Positions 1 to 9,404 are shown, numbered from the stretch's first letter. The stretch is DNA of 64,000 bases from Thermodesulfovibrio thiophilus DSM 17215 (GCF_000423865.1 NZ_AUIU01000011.1:62001-126000), one strand, 5' to 3'. The notes: a model not told the origin generated them from the sequence alone. A program made the numbers and translations.

Positions 1-297
1 GATAACATGATTTATACAGTTGAGAAAACTCTAAGCGAGATGGGTGATAAAATTTCTGATGATGAGAAAAAGAGAATCCAAGAAGCACTGGAAAAATGTC
101 GTCAGATTAAAGATACAAGCAGTGATATAAATGAAATAAAATCTGCCACAGAAGAACTTGCGAAGGCTTCACACAGAATTGCAGAGGAGCTTTATAAAAA
201 AGCAGGTGCTTCACAGCCAGGGGCTGGTCCTTCTTCAGAAGCCAAAAAAGAGGAAGATGTAATAGAAGCTGAGGTCGAGGATAAGGATAATAAATGA
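1..297 (+). CDS. dnaK: Chaperone DnaK (Hsp70), C-terminal fragment
   Basis: The window opens inside this gene, and the reading frame is open from base 1. The visible residues begin D-N-M-I-Y and run through a helical segment containing [10 protein letters not shown] and [14 protein letters not shown], then an acidic tail ending [10 protein letters not shown]. This is the lid subdomain and flexible EEVD-like tail of bacterial DnaK. The ATPase and substrate-binding domains lie upstream of the window. The stop overlaps the dnaJ start (ATGA), which supports a dnaK-dnaJ operon. In the cell it would fold and refold client proteins together with DnaJ and GrpE. Identification rests on the tail and its neighbour. 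Confidence 0.93.
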   Translation, partial: DNMIYTVEKTLSEMGDKISDDEKKRIQEALEKCRQIKDTSSDINEIKSATEELAKASHRIAEELYKKAGASQPGAGPSSEAKKEEDVIEAEVEDKDNK

Positions 298-1388
298 AAG
301 ACTACTATAGCATTCTTGGAGTAAGCCGGGATGCCTCACCGGAAGAAATCAAAAGGGCGTTCCGGCGCCTTGCAAGAAAATATCATCCTGATTTAAATCA
401 TGGCAATAAGGAATCAGAAGAAAAATTCAAGGAACTAAATGAAGCATACTCATGCCTTAGTGATCCTGAGCGACGGGCAAACTATGACAGATATGGTACA
501 GCAGAAGGACCTGCCGGGAATGGCTATGGTTTTGAAACAACATTCACAGATATCTTCGAAGACATTTTTGAAGGCTTTTTTGGAAGCTTTGGATTTAAGA
601 AAAATAGACCCTCAAAGGGTGCTGATTTAAGATATGACCTTACAATTACTCTAGAGGAAGCTGCCTTTGGTGTGGAAAAGACAATTAAATTTCCTCGATG
701 GGAACAATGTCAAACATGCAATGGTTCTGGGATAAAACCTGGAACAGAGCCAATTGTATGTCCATCCTGTGGTGGTAGTGGGCATATAAGATATAATCAG
801 GGCTTTTTCTCTGTTTCAAAAACCTGTTTAAAATGTGGTGGGAAGGGAAAAATTATTAAAGATCCCTGCACGGATTGTTCTGGCGCAGGCAAAATAAGAG
901 TAGACAGGGAGTTATCAATTAAAATTCCTCCGGGGGTTGATACAGGTAGCAAGCTTAAAATAAGTGGTGAAGGTGAAATTGGAGAATTCGGAGGACCTCA
1001 TGGAGATCTTTATATTTTCATAAATGTGAAAGAACATGATATTTTCAAAAGAGAGGGACAAAATCTTTATTGTTCTGCTCCAGTATCTTTTGTTAAAGCA
1101 GTTTTTGGTGGAGAAATTGAAGTTCCCACTCTTGATGGAAAAGAAAAAATAGAAATCCCAGCAGGTACTCCATCTGGTAGAGTTTTTAAAATTAAAGGCA
1201 AGGGGCTTCCAAGAGTTGGTAGCAGTCATAGAGGAGATCAAATTGTAACAGTTTATATTGAAGTTCCTAAAAAACTTACAGAACGTCAGAGAGAGTTGCT
1301 TGAAGAATTCGCTCAAGTATCAGGAGAAGAAATAAAAAAAAGTTCCAGAGGTTTAAAAGATAAGTTAAAAGATATATTCTCAATGTAA
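294..1388 (+). CDS. dnaJ: Chaperone DnaJ (Hsp40), type I
   Basis: Co-chaperone that stimulates DnaK ATP hydrolysis and delivers unfolded clients. The J domain covers about residues 1-70, with the HPD motif at 31-33. A Gly/Phe-rich linker follows at about 71-101. Four CxxCxGxG zinc repeats lie at 139-146, 156-163, 178-185 and 192-199, and the C-terminal substrate domains finish the 364-residue protein, which is near the usual length. The start ATG overlaps the dnaK stop. The next gene, a zinc-type ABC importer component, starts 8 nt downstream in the same direction, so zinc import could be co-transcribed with this zinc-binding chaperone. All key residues are present. Confidence 0.97.
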   Translation: MKDYYSILGVSRDASPEEIKRAFRRLARKYHPDLNHGNKESEEKFKELNEAYSCLSDPERRANYDRYGTAEGPAGNGYGFETTFTDIFEDIFEGFFGSFGFKKNRPSKGADLRYDLTITLEEAAFGVEKTIKFPRWEQCQTCNGSGIKPGTEPIVCPSCGGSGHIRYNQGFFSVSKTCLKCGGKGKIIKDPCTDCSGAGKIRVDRELSIKIPPGVDTGSKLKISGEGEIGEFGGPHGDLYIFINVKEHDIFKREGQNLYCSAPVSFVKAVFGGEIEVPTLDGKEKIEIPAGTPSGRVFKIKGKGLPRVGSSHRGDQIVTVYIEVPKKLTERQRELLEEFAQVSGEEIKKSSRGLKDKLKDIFSM

Positions 1389-1396
1389 AACTGAAT

Positions 1397-2299
1397 ATGC
1401 AAAAAAATAAAACTATCTTCCTTTTTCTCATCTGTTTGACTTTTATAATGAATGGCTGTTCTAACGAATCTGATAACAGCCAAATTAAAAAAGAACAACA
1501 AAGTTGTAATATTATTAAACTCTGGACAAGTCTTTATCCCCTTGAGCATTTTGCCAAATGGATAATCTCTAATGCAGAAATTCACAGTTTAATTCCTGCC
1601 CAGAGTGATCCTCACAATTTCGAACCTTCTCTGAAAGACATTCAGGAGCTTTATAACTCAAATATGGTTATCTATCTTGGAGATACTGATGTTGATAGAT
1701 GGCTTGACAGAATAAAAAATGAACTGATGAAAAAGGGTGTTATAGTTATCAGGCTTCAGGATTATATTCCAATGAAAAACTATTTATCAGCCAATGAGAT
1801 AGATCCACACGTATGGTTAGACCCTTTGTTGACATTAGAGATAATAAAAACAATAAAAAATGTGGCAGTACACTCTTTCCCGGATAAAAAAGATATATAT
1901 GAACAGAATTTTTTAAAATATGAGGCAAAGCTCAGAGAACTTGATAATGATTTTAAACAAGCTCTGTCTAATTGTTCGCTGAGAGATGTAATTGTTACAC
2001 ATGAATTCTTAAACTATTTTAGTGTAAGATATGGATTAAATACTCGTTTTATTGTTCATGAACCTGAAGAAGAACTCTCTATAAAAAAAATTAAACAACT
2101 TAAAGACTTAATGAAACAAAACTCAATTAAATATGTTATTTCAGAGGTGGAAGGACAAAAAACTGCCAGAGCTTTAGCAGAAGAAACAAACGCGTTGATT
2201 TTAAACTTCAATACATTTCACATTAAAACCTCTCAGGATTATTTCCATGCAATGCGGGAAAATCTGAGAGTATTAAAAACTGCTTTAAATTGTAAATAA
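1397..2299 (+). CDS. znuA: Metal ABC transporter substrate-binding lipoprotein (ZnuA family)
   Basis: Cluster A-I solute-binding protein that captures Zn2+ (or Mn2+) and delivers it to the ZnuBC permease. A lipoprotein signal ends at Cys21 (FIMNGC), so it is probably membrane-tethered. Family metal-ligand histidines are visible at H73 (DPHNFEP), H138 (DPHVW) and H202 (THEFLNYF), with an acidic residue in SEVEGQKTA towards the C-terminus. It is 300 aa long. The His-rich loop found in many ZnuA proteins is absent. It starts 8 nt after dnaJ and 2 nt before the ATPase gene, so the importer reads as an extension of the dnaKJ operon. Zinc specificity is inferred from family; manganese cannot be excluded. 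Confidence 0.85.
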   Translation: MQKNKTIFLFLICLTFIMNGCSNESDNSQIKKEQQSCNIIKLWTSLYPLEHFAKWIISNAEIHSLIPAQSDPHNFEPSLKDIQELYNSNMVIYLGDTDVDRWLDRIKNELMKKGVIVIRLQDYIPMKNYLSANEIDPHVWLDPLLTLEIIKTIKNVAVHSFPDKKDIYEQNFLKYEAKLRELDNDFKQALSNCSLRDVIVTHEFLNYFSVRYGLNTRFIVHEPEEELSIKKIKQLKDLMKQNSIKYVISEVEGQKTARALAEETNALILNFNTFHIKTSQDYFHAMRENLRVLKTALNCK

Positions 2300-2301
2300 T
2301 C

Positions 2302-3015
2302 ATGAATGCTATTACACTATCAAATGTTGATTATTTCATCAATCACAGTTTCATACTTGAAGACATCAATCTTGAAATAAATGAAGGATGCTATCTTGGA
2401 ATTATTGGACCAAATGGAGCAGGGAAAACAACACTGCTCAGGTTAATTTTAGGTATAATAAAACCTAACAGAGGACAGGTCTTACTCTACGGTCAAAACC
2501 CTGCAGATTATTTAAAAAAAGAATCAGTGGGATATCTTCCACAGAGAATATCTCAAACAATCTATGAATTTCCAATCACAGTTGAGGAGCTTGTTAGAAG
2601 CGGATATGACAAAATAAGCAAAGATAATTTTGAATGGGCACTGAATGTTTTCAGGATTTCTCAATTAAGAAAAAAAACAATGAGAGAACTTTCTGGTGGA
2701 GAACGTCAAAAAGCATTTCTTGCAAGAGCTATTGCCTCAAAACCAAGAATTCTTCTTCTTGATGAACCGACAACAGGTATAGACCCTAACTCAAGAGATG
2801 AATTACTTCAAATACTTGAAATTCTTAACAGAGATTTTTGTATTACAATTCTTACAGTTACTCATGATATAGGCACTTTTGCACATGAAGCACGATGTAT
2901 CCTCTGCTTGAACAGAAAAGTTGTTTGTTTTGGCGATCCGCAGAAAATTCTCAAAGATGAATATATGGGTATGTTATATCCAGAACACACTGTTTTTCCA
3001 CACAATCATGCTTGA
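2302..3015 (+). CDS. znuC: Zinc/manganese ABC transporter ATPase (ZnuC family)
   Basis: ATPase subunit powering metal import. It has 237 residues, with Walker A GPNGAGKT at 36-43, a Q-loop around YLPQRIS (about 79-84), the LSGGE signature at 130-134, Walker B ILLLDEP at 150-156 and a switch His in VTHDIG. It begins 2 nt after the znuA-like gene and overlaps the start of the permease gene by 8 nt, so all three are translationally linked. The C-terminal end carries the HNHA tail common in this subfamily. The assignment to the Znu/Mnt branch rests on its partners. Confidence 0.9.
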   Translation: MNAITLSNVDYFINHSFILEDINLEINEGCYLGIIGPNGAGKTTLLRLILGIIKPNRGQVLLYGQNPADYLKKESVGYLPQRISQTIYEFPITVEELVRSGYDKISKDNFEWALNVFRISQLRKKTMRELSGGERQKAFLARAIASKPRILLLDEPTTGIDPNSRDELLQILEILNRDFCITILTVTHDIGTFAHEARCILCLNRKVVCFGDPQKILKDEYMGMLYPEHTVFPHNHA

Positions 3016-3811
3016 TATCTTTGAACTAAACATAATAAGAAGAGCTTTTTTCGTTGTAAGTCTTATAGCACCCATAGCTCCTGTATTTGGCATTTTTTTA
3101 CTCCTACGCAGATATTCCTTTTTTGCAGATACTCTTGCACATGTTGGTTTTCTTGCATTTGCACTGAGTCTTTTTTTCAAGATTAATTCTCTTTTAGTGC
3201 TTATTTTACTGAGCATAGCTGTATCCCTTTCTGTTGAACAACTGCGTTCTAAAGAAAAGCTTCCTGCAGAGGGTTCGCTTTCATTTTTTCTTTATGCAGG
3301 GGTGGCACTTTCAGTGCTTTTTATAACGTTTTCAGGTAACACTGGCTCTATAATGAGTATCCTATTTGGAAGTCTCTCAACTGTAACAAAAGAAGATACA
3401 TTTTTAATCATTTTAGGAGCATTGTTTTGCGGAGTTTTTTTAATAAAGTACCATAAAAAATTGCTTAATCTCTGCATTGACGAAGAGCTTGCCCGTGCAG
3501 GAGGAATAAACACATCATTGATTAAGATATTTTTTGCAGTTACAGTGGCGCTTTCCATCTCAATATCAATTAAGACAATGGGAGCTTTCTTAATTGGCTC
3601 TCTCATGATAATTCCTCCTCTGAGTGCGATGCAGATTTGCAGAACTCTTAAAACCACAGCGATTGTCTCAGTTGTATTTGCTTTTGTTTCAGCCTATGCA
3701 GGGATTTTTCTATCCTTTTACTCCGGAATTCCTCTTGGCGCGGCAATATCAACAATACTGATTGTTTTATTTACAGTTTCATTTATCATACAATCTTTAT
3801 CCTCTAAATAG
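3008..3811 (+). CDS. znuB: Zinc/manganese ABC transporter permease (ZnuB family)
   Basis: Polytopic inner-membrane permease of the ABC-3 family, forming the metal channel with the ATPase encoded just upstream. I take the ATG at 3008 as the start (267 aa), giving MLDIFELNIIRRAF at the N-terminus. A longer frame reaching back to 2921 lies inside the ATPase gene and adds residues that do not look like the family. About eight hydrophobic segments are visible, plus the typical MGAFLIGSLMIIPPLSA motif near residue 200. Its 3' end overlaps the convergent protease gene by 8 nt, with no terminator between them. Confidence 0.9.
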   Translation: MLDIFELNIIRRAFFVVSLIAPIAPVFGIFLLLRRYSFFADTLAHVGFLAFALSLFFKINSLLVLILLSIAVSLSVEQLRSKEKLPAEGSLSFFLYAGVALSVLFITFSGNTGSIMSILFGSLSTVTKEDTFLIILGALFCGVFLIKYHKKLLNLCIDEELARAGGINTSLIKIFFAVTVALSISISIKTMGAFLIGSLMIIPPLSAMQICRTLKTTAIVSVVFAFVSAYAGIFLSFYSGIPLGAAISTILIVLFTVSFIIQSLSSK

Positions 3812-6227
3812 AGTTTTCTTCCTTCTTTTTGATCTCTTCCTCTTTTTCCTTCTTTTGAAGTGCTTCTGACATTTCTTCAAGCTTTTTCATTACAAAATAG
3901 TTTATTGTTCCTTCTGGATATGTTCCATCAGGTTGTAATTCACCTGATTTCATATCTGTAAGAATTTCCAGCCCTTCATCCACATAATCAATGGCATAAA
4001 TATGAAATGCCCTATCTTCAATCGCTTTTCGTATGTCTTCCTTTAGCATAAGATGTTTAACATTCCTTCTTGGAATGATTACTCCATGAGAGCCATCAAG
4101 TCCTCGAATTCTGCATAATTCAAAGAATCCCTCAATTTTTTCATTGATTCCACCAACAGGTTGAACCTCTCCTCTCTGATCCATAGAGCCTGTTACTGCG
4201 AAGCTCTGCTTTAGTGGAACATCAGCAATACTGCTTAAAATTGCATAAAGTTCAGCACAGGTTGCACTATCTCCTTCTATCATTTCATATAGCTGTTCAA
4301 AAGTCAGGGAAGCACTGAGACTTATTGGTTTTTTTATTGCATATTTACTCCATAGATAGCTTGAAAGAATCATTACAGCTTTCTCATGAATCCGTCCGGA
4401 CATCTTAATTTCACGCTCGATATTGACAATTCCAGCTTTCCCAAGATATGTCCTTGCAGTAATACGAGATGGCTTGCCAAAACTGTAATCTCCAAGATCA
4501 ATAACAGCCAATCCATTAATCTGTCCGATTTTTTTGTAATATGTGTCAACAATCAAAACATCCTCAAGAATCAGCTCCCTCAGTTTTTCCTCTATGCTTG
4601 CAGACCTGTAAAACCTCTGTTCGAGAGCTTTTTTAACATGCTGGGCATAGACAATCTTTCCTTCATCTTTTTTTGCCCAGAAGTTTGCCTCCCTTATAAG
4701 GTCTGCAATACTGCTGAACTGTGTAGAAAGCTTTTCCTGATGCTCAGCAAGTCTTGAGCCATATTCAACAATTCTTGCAACAGCTGATTTATGAAAAGGA
4801 AGAAGCTCTTCTTCTGCCTGACAGAGACGAATAAACTGAGCATATTTTTTTATGTTTTCTTCATTTCTTGGCATTCTTGTATCAAAGTCTGCCTTGACCT
4901 TAAAAAGTTCTCTGTATTCATCATCATAGTTGTAAAGAATGTAATAAAGGAAATGAGTGCCAGTAAGAATAACTTTGACATTTAAAGGAATTGGCTCGGG
5001 TCTCAATGTAGTTGTGGTTATGAGTCTGTATTGTTCCCATACATCTTCAATGCGTATTTCTTTGCCCTTAAGAGCTCTTTTTAATGAATCATAAGAAAAA
5101 AGATTTTTCATTAATGCAAGTGCATCTATTACAAGGTATCCACCATTTGCTCTGTGAAGTGAGCCAGCTTTAATCATAGTAAAATCTGTCATTGCCATAC
5201 CATATTGAATTTTATATTCAATTCTTCCAAAAAGATTAAGATATGTTGGGTTGGGTTCGTATATTACAGGAGCACCCTGACTGCCTGAATTATCAACAAG
5301 AACATTGACACTGTATTTAGCAAAAGAAACCTCTCTCTGAACTCTCATAAAAGGAGGTACTGGTGGAACAGCTTCTTCTGATATTTTAAAGTCTTGGAGA
5401 TTGTTAAGAATATCATCTCTCAAAGTAGCAAGATAATCAACAAGCTTTTCATTAAAAGAGTATTTTCGTTTAAGTTTTTCTATTGGTTCTTCTATTACAT
5501 CGAGGGTAATCTGGCGTTCCAGCCTGGTAAGCATATCTTTCACAATCTTTTCTGCTTCTTTTACCGCTCTGACAACATCATCAAGTTTTTCCTGAAGTAT
5601 TTTCCCCATTTCATCAATTCTTTTTCGTGTCTCAGCATCAAGGGCCAGAAATTCTTCTTCTGTAAGAGGTTCTCCATCTCTTTTTATCGGCACTATTATG
5701 AGACCTGCAAGAGCTTTTCGAATTGCGAAACCTTTTTCCTTTGCTTCTTCTTCTACAGCTGAGAACCATTCTTTCTGTTTTTGTTGGAAATCCTCCAGAA
5801 TCTTATTTTTTTGTTTATCATACTCTTTTGATTCAAAAGCTTTTGGAATTTCAACTTTTAATGTACTAATAAGATTTTCCATATCCTTCTGAAACTCAGT
5901 AGCTTTTCCTGGAGGCAGACTAACAGCTATTGGAGCATCAGGATTTTTAAAATTATAAAGATAACACCAGTCGGGTGGTACAGGCTCTGTTCTTATTTTT
6001 TCAGAAAGCAAAGCCCTTATGGCACGCATTTTACCCGTGCCCTGTGCGCCAAGAGCATATATATTAAATCCCTTTGCAGATAAATTTAAGCCAAACTCCA
6101 GAGATGCTATTGCTCTGTCCTGTCCGATTGTTCCTGTAAGGGGTGGAAGTTCCATAATGGTTTCAAATTCAAATACATTTTCGTCACACTTTTTATATAC
6201 CTCATCTGCCTGAAGCTTTTTTGCCAT
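3804..6227 (-). CDS. Lon-family (S16) protease with degenerate AAA domain, LonB/LonC-like
   Basis: Large cytoplasmic protease of 807 aa. The C-terminal S16 domain carries the Ser-Lys catalytic dyad, S654 (GDSATCAEL) and K697 (GGINEKIEG). The N-terminal ATPase region is unusual: the P-loop reads GAQGTGKM at 60-67, with Met where Ser/Thr is expected, and the Walker B-like stretch GGYLVIDA at 362-369 has Ala in place of the catalytic Glu. A long helical, charged insertion lies between them (about 110-290), and the tail is a Lys/Glu-rich helix. This resembles the COG1067/AAA_32 proteases, including the ATP-independent LonC type. Whether it hydrolyses ATP is open. The start has a good site (GAGGGGA) 6 nt upstream. 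Confidence 0.88.
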   Translation of the reverse strand: MAKKLQADEVYKKCDENVFEFETIMELPPLTGTIGQDRAIASLEFGLNLSAKGFNIYALGAQGTGKMRAIRALLSEKIRTEPVPPDWCYLYNFKNPDAPIAVSLPPGKATEFQKDMENLISTLKVEIPKAFESKEYDKQKNKILEDFQQKQKEWFSAVEEEAKEKGFAIRKALAGLIIVPIKRDGEPLTEEEFLALDAETRKRIDEMGKILQEKLDDVVRAVKEAEKIVKDMLTRLERQITLDVIEEPIEKLKRKYSFNEKLVDYLATLRDDILNNLQDFKISEEAVPPVPPFMRVQREVSFAKYSVNVLVDNSGSQGAPVIYEPNPTYLNLFGRIEYKIQYGMAMTDFTMIKAGSLHRANGGYLVIDALALMKNLFSYDSLKRALKGKEIRIEDVWEQYRLITTTTLRPEPIPLNVKVILTGTHFLYYILYNYDDEYRELFKVKADFDTRMPRNEENIKKYAQFIRLCQAEEELLPFHKSAVARIVEYGSRLAEHQEKLSTQFSSIADLIREANFWAKKDEGKIVYAQHVKKALEQRFYRSASIEEKLRELILEDVLIVDTYYKKIGQINGLAVIDLGDYSFGKPSRITARTYLGKAGIVNIEREIKMSGRIHEKAVMILSSYLWSKYAIKKPISLSASLTFEQLYEMIEGDSATCAELYAILSSIADVPLKQSFAVTGSMDQRGEVQPVGGINEKIEGFFELCRIRGLDGSHGVIIPRRNVKHLMLKEDIRKAIEDRAFHIYAIDYVDEGLEILTDMKSGELQPDGTYPEGTINYFVMKKLEEMSEALQKKEKEEEIKKKEENSI

Positions 6228-6740
6228 TTACTTTCCCCTCCTTTTGGATTGTTAATCTTAATATTATACCATTTAAAATTTAAATTGAATCTTGAGGAGT
6301 TGCTGTAATTAAATCAAGTATTTTATTATTCTTCCTTTTATGTAACACATTGGATTACAAAATTTTTTTGCAGATACTTTTTTTTGATAAGTTTTGTTAT
6401 CAAAAACTATTTGTCAACAAAATTTAAATATTATGTAATATTTTCCGCATTAAAGAAGTTTTTGGTTTATAAAAATTTTAAGTATCTTAATTAGTCTGCG
6501 CTCTGTTTTTGAAACAGGATAAATAAGTATTAATTCATGAAACGGCGTATAGTTATGAAATAAACAAAATATTCTGTTGAAAGAAGCTGTTTAATTTTTT
6601 GAGATAGGGTAGAATCTTTGCCTGATGGGCATAAATTAAGAGTGTTGCACAGACAGGCTAATATATAAACTTTACAACTTAACGGATGATGAAATAAGAG
6701 TTGTTGAAAACAAAGGATAAAAAAAGTAAAAAATTATCCG
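6228..6740. other. 513-bp intergenic stretch, no intact gene
   Basis: No intact coding frame is supported here. The stretch is very AT-rich. It holds a perfect 10-bp inverted repeat with a 6-nt loop (arms 6381-6390 and 6397-6406), which is not followed by a T-run on either strand and so is not a clear terminator. At 6640-6720 it holds the probable tail of a decayed methylase gene, listed separately. The Lon-family gene reads away from this region, so its promoter should lie near the left end. I could not pick a convincing -35/-10 pair. Confidence 0.6.
6640..6720 (+). pseudogene. Remnant: C-terminal tail of a Type II restriction-modification DNA methylase
   Basis: A 26-codon open stretch before a TAA stop reads ...TDRLIYKLYNLTDDEIRVVE plus NKG. 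This closely resembles the conserved last residues of TaqI/Eco57I-type adenine methyltransferases and combined restriction-methylases, which end with patterns such as D-x-x-V-Y-x-L-Y-G-L-T-x-E-E-I. An in-frame stop at 6637-6639 and no upstream coding frame show that only the tail survives, so this looks like the scar of a deleted restriction-modification gene. The match is from memory; it is short, so chance resemblance is possible but unlikely given the pattern. Confidence 0.55.
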
Positions 6741-7223
6741 CTATTTAAACTTTTCCTTTAAAGCCTTTTCTACAATTGGAGGAACAAGATTTGTTACAGA
6801 GCCTTTAAAATAGGCAATCTCTTTAACAAGGCTTGATGAGAGGAAAGAGTATTCCTCACTTGGCATTAGGAAAACAGTCTCAATGTCTCTGAAGAGCCTT
6901 CTATTTGCATGTGCAAGTTGAAGTTCGAATTCATAGTCTGATACAGCTCTTAACCCTCTTATGATGGCTACAGCTTCCTTTTGTTTGATGAAGTCCACCA
7001 GTAAACCATCAAAAGATTCGACTTTCAAATTTTGAACGTACTTTGTTGTTTCATGAATAAAATGCAGTCTTTCTTCAATTTTAAAGATTGGTGATTTTTT
7101 ATAACTTGAAACAGCCACCGCTACTATCAATTCATCAAAAATTTTAAGAGCTCTTTTTATAACATCGAGATGTCCATTTGTTATCGGATCAAATGTTCCT
7201 GGATAAACTCCTATTTTTTTCAC
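6741..7223 (-). CDS. coaD: Pantetheine-phosphate adenylyltransferase
   Basis: Catalyses the fourth step of coenzyme A synthesis: 4'-phosphopantetheine plus ATP gives dephospho-CoA. The 160-residue length is typical. The nucleotidyltransferase signature T10-F-D-P...G-H18 lies at the N-terminus, RGLRAVSDYEFE is in the middle, and the SSSLVKEIA motif lies near residue 130. The start is GTG at 7223, overlapping the rsmD stop (GTGA), with a GGAGG site upstream. It is the last gene of a tightly coupled five-gene string. Confidence 0.97.
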   Translation of the reverse strand: MKKIGVYPGTFDPITNGHLDVIKRALKIFDELIVAVAVSSYKKSPIFKIEERLHFIHETTKYVQNLKVESFDGLLVDFIKQKEAVAIIRGLRAVSDYEFELQLAHANRRLFRDIETVFLMPSEEYSFLSSSLVKEIAYFKGSVTNLVPPIVEKALKEKFK

Positions 7224-7735
7224 TCTTGCCTCCTGTAAACAGTTAAAAGAGTATCGCCATATCTATAGCATTTGTATATTTTCACTCCTTTAAGGTTTTC
7301 CCTTAATGACTCATTTTTATGATGCTGTAAGATTAAAACTCCATCTTCAGTTAGTAAGTCTTTTTTCTCAAGCACTTTAAAAATTCGTTCAATTTCTCCT
7401 GATTCATAAGGCGGATCTGCAAAAATTATATCAAATTGTGCTGAACAGTTTTGAAGGAATTTCACTGCATCTGTGTTGTGAATTTTTGCTTTATCGGAGA
7501 GTTTCTTTTTTTGTGCTGAGTTTTTTATAAAAACGCATAAAACAGGATCCTGTTCTACAAATATGACTTCATCTGCTCCCTTTTTTAATGCCTCCATGCC
7601 AACAAAGCCTTTACCAGCGTATAAGTCAATGAAGGTTTTGCTCTCAATATTTTGCAGAATATCAAAAATAGCCTTTCTAACCACTGCCGAGGTTGGTCTT
7701 ACTGTTTGTTTTTTAATGTTGGAATTTGCTTTCAT
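7220..7735 (-). CDS. rsmD: 16S rRNA (guanine(966)-N(2))-methyltransferase RsmD
   Basis: SAM-dependent methylation of G966 in 16S rRNA of the small ribosomal subunit. At 171 aa it is slightly short but normal for the family. The SAM-binding motif appears as FIDLYAGKGFVGMEAL and the N6/N2-methylase catalytic motif as DIIFADPPYESGE around residue 110. The rsmD-coaD gene pair is widespread in bacteria and supports the call. It overlaps purN upstream (ATGA) and coaD downstream (GTGA), which suggests translational coupling. Confidence 0.93.
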   Translation of the reverse strand: MKANSNIKKQTVRPTSAVVRKAIFDILQNIESKTFIDLYAGKGFVGMEALKKGADEVIFVEQDPVLCVFIKNSAQKKKLSDKAKIHNTDAVKFLQNCSAQFDIIFADPPYESGEIERIFKVLEKKDLLTEDGVLILQHHKNESLRENLKGVKIYKCYRYGDTLLTVYRRQE

Positions 7736-8382
7736 TGCCTTATCTCTGGATTGGTAAAATATGTGTCTGGAAGTTTATAGTTTAAAATTTTTACCTTCCT
7801 TCCTTCAACTTTAAGTCTTCCCTCTGCGTAAAGCCTTATTGCTTCTGGAAATATCCTATGCTCAAGTTTAAGAATCCTTTCAGAGAGGGTTTCTTCTGTA
7901 TCATCTGGATGAACAGGCACAGCTGCCTGAATTATGACAGGACCTGAATCAACACTTTCATCAACAAAATGAACAGTACATCCACTTATTCTTACGCCGT
8001 AGTCAACTGCCTGCTTCTGTCCATGTAATCCCGGGAAAGAAGGAAGAAGGGCTGGATGTATATTCATAATTCTATTTGGAAAAGCATCAAGCAGGGGTTT
8101 TTTAACTATTCTCATAAATCCTGCCAGGATAACAAGTTCAACCTCTCTTAAAAGTAGTTCATCTCTGATTTTTTCATAAAAAGCTTCTTTTGTTGGAAAA
8201 TTCTTTGGGTTAATATAAAGATAGGCTATGCCATGTTTTTTAGCTCTCTCGATTGCATAAGCCTCAGGGTTGTCAACTATCAAAATCTCTATGCTGGCAG
8301 GAAGTATTTCAGTCTCGATTTCATCAATTATTGCCTGAAAGTTTGAACCTCTTCCTGATGCTAAAACTCCGATTTTAAGCAT
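7732..8382 (-). CDS. purN: Phosphoribosylglycinamide formyltransferase
   Basis: Transfers a formyl group from 10-formyl-THF to glycinamide ribonucleotide in purine synthesis. The N-terminal GVLASGRGSNFQA binds the substrate phosphate. The catalytic triad is visible as N and H in IMNIHPALLPSF and D in FVDESVDSGPVI. I place the start at the ATG at 8382 (about 216 aa) because a GGAGG lies 7 nt upstream. A TTG at 8388 in the same frame is only 1 nt from that site. It follows hemE by 2 nt and overlaps rsmD by 4 nt. Confidence 0.95.
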   Translation of the reverse strand: MLKIGVLASGRGSNFQAIIDEIETEILPASIEILIVDNPEAYAIERAKKHGIAYLYINPKNFPTKEAFYEKIRDELLLREVELVILAGFMRIVKKPLLDAFPNRIMNIHPALLPSFPGLHGQKQAVDYGVRISGCTVHFVDESVDSGPVIIQAAVPVHPDDTEETLSERILKLEHRIFPEAIRLYAEGRLKVEGRKVKILNYKLPDTYFTNPEIRQ

Positions 8383-8384
8383 TC

Positions 8385-9404
8385 TCAATCCTCCACAGAT
8401 TTAAATGCATGGACAAAATCTACCACTTTCTTCAATGTATCAACCTGGGTGTTGATGTTTACACCATGACCGAGATTAAAGATATGAGCTTTTGCTGACT
8501 TACCGGCATTTAAAATCTTCTCTACTCTTTTAAAGATTTCCATTTCCTGACCTAAAAGTGCTAAAGGGTCAAGATTGCCTTGAAGTGGTTTATATTCAAA
8601 CAGATGACAGGCATCTTTCATATCAATTCTCCAGTCAAGGCTGACAACATCTGCTCCTGAATCATTAATATGTTTTGCAAGACCTGATGTGTTAGAACTG
8701 AAATATATAACAGGCACAGTCTGTTTTAAACTTTCAAGAATTCTTTTTACATAGGGCTTGCAGAATATTTCATAATCATATGGAGAGAGAATTCCAGCCC
8801 ATGTATCAAATATCTGGACTGCATTAACTCCTGCTTTTATTTGTCCGTTCAGATAGACTATGGTAGATTCAGTAAGACTACTCAAGAGCTGATGAAAACC
8901 TGAGGAATCTGAGAACATGAATTTTTTGGTATGAAAAAAATCTTTCGAAGAGCTTCCCTCAATAACATAGGTTGCAAGAGTAAAAGGCGATGCTGAAAAT
9001 CCTATGAGAGGAACATCAAGTTCTTTTATTAAAATTTTAATTGCTTTAAAGACAAAATCTACAGCGTTAAGCTCTATATTTTTCAATTTTTTTAAGTTAT
9101 CTATTGTTCGGATAGCAGGAGAAACCACTGGTCCTTTTTCATCGATAAACTCTATTTTAAGACCCATTGCTTCAAGAGGAATCAGAATATCGGAAAAAAG
9201 AATTGCTGCATCAACATTTAAAACTTTAACTGGCTGCATTGTAACCTCTGCAGCAATCTCTGGAGTTTTGCACATTGTAAGAAAATCATATTTTTGCCTT
9301 ATTTTTTGATACTGGGGCATGTATCGTCCTGCCTGTCTCATAAACCATACAGGAGTATACTGAGGTTTTATTCCTCGACATGCCTGAATGAATACATCTT
9401 TCAT
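8385..9404 (-). CDS. hemE: Uroporphyrinogen decarboxylase
   Basis: Decarboxylates the four acetate side chains of uroporphyrinogen III to give coproporphyrinogen III in haem synthesis. It has 339 aa. The N-terminal family motif [15 protein letters not shown] is intact, as are the central [15 protein letters not shown] and the later [11 protein letters not shown]. The start overlaps the stop of the radical SAM gene (ATGA), with GGAG 6 nt upstream. Its coupling to a radical SAM/SPASM enzyme suggests that enzyme acts in haem or tetrapyrrole synthesis. Confidence 0.96.
   Translation of the reverse strand: MKDVFIQACRGIKPQYTPVWFMRQAGRYMPQYQKIRQKYDFLTMCKTPEIAAEVTMQPVKVLNVDAAILFSDILIPLEAMGLKIEFIDEKGPVVSPAIRTIDNLKKLKNIELNAVDFVFKAIKILIKELDVPLIGFSASPFTLATYVIEGSSSKDFFHTKKFMFSDSSGFHQLLSSLTESTIVYLNGQIKAGVNAVQIFDTWAGILSPYDYEIFCKPYVKRILESLKQTVPVIYFSSNTSGLAKHINDSGADVVSLDWRIDMKDACHLFEYKPLQGNLDPLALLGQEMEIFKRVEKILNAGKSAKAHIFNLGHGVNINTQVDTLKKVVDFVHAFKSVED

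Noticed and set aside
915-1585. Minus-strand frames opposite dnaJ and the ZnuA-like gene (133 and 90 codons)
   Set aside because: They lie antisense to well-supported genes and encode Phe/Asn-rich shadow sequences without motifs.
2921-3007. Longer start for the ZnuB-like permease
   Set aside because: The extra 29 residues overlap the ATPase gene and do not fit the family; the ATG at 3008 does.
6381-6406. Perfect 10-bp inverted repeat as a transcription terminator
   Set aside because: On neither strand is it followed by a T-run, and its stem is mostly A/T.
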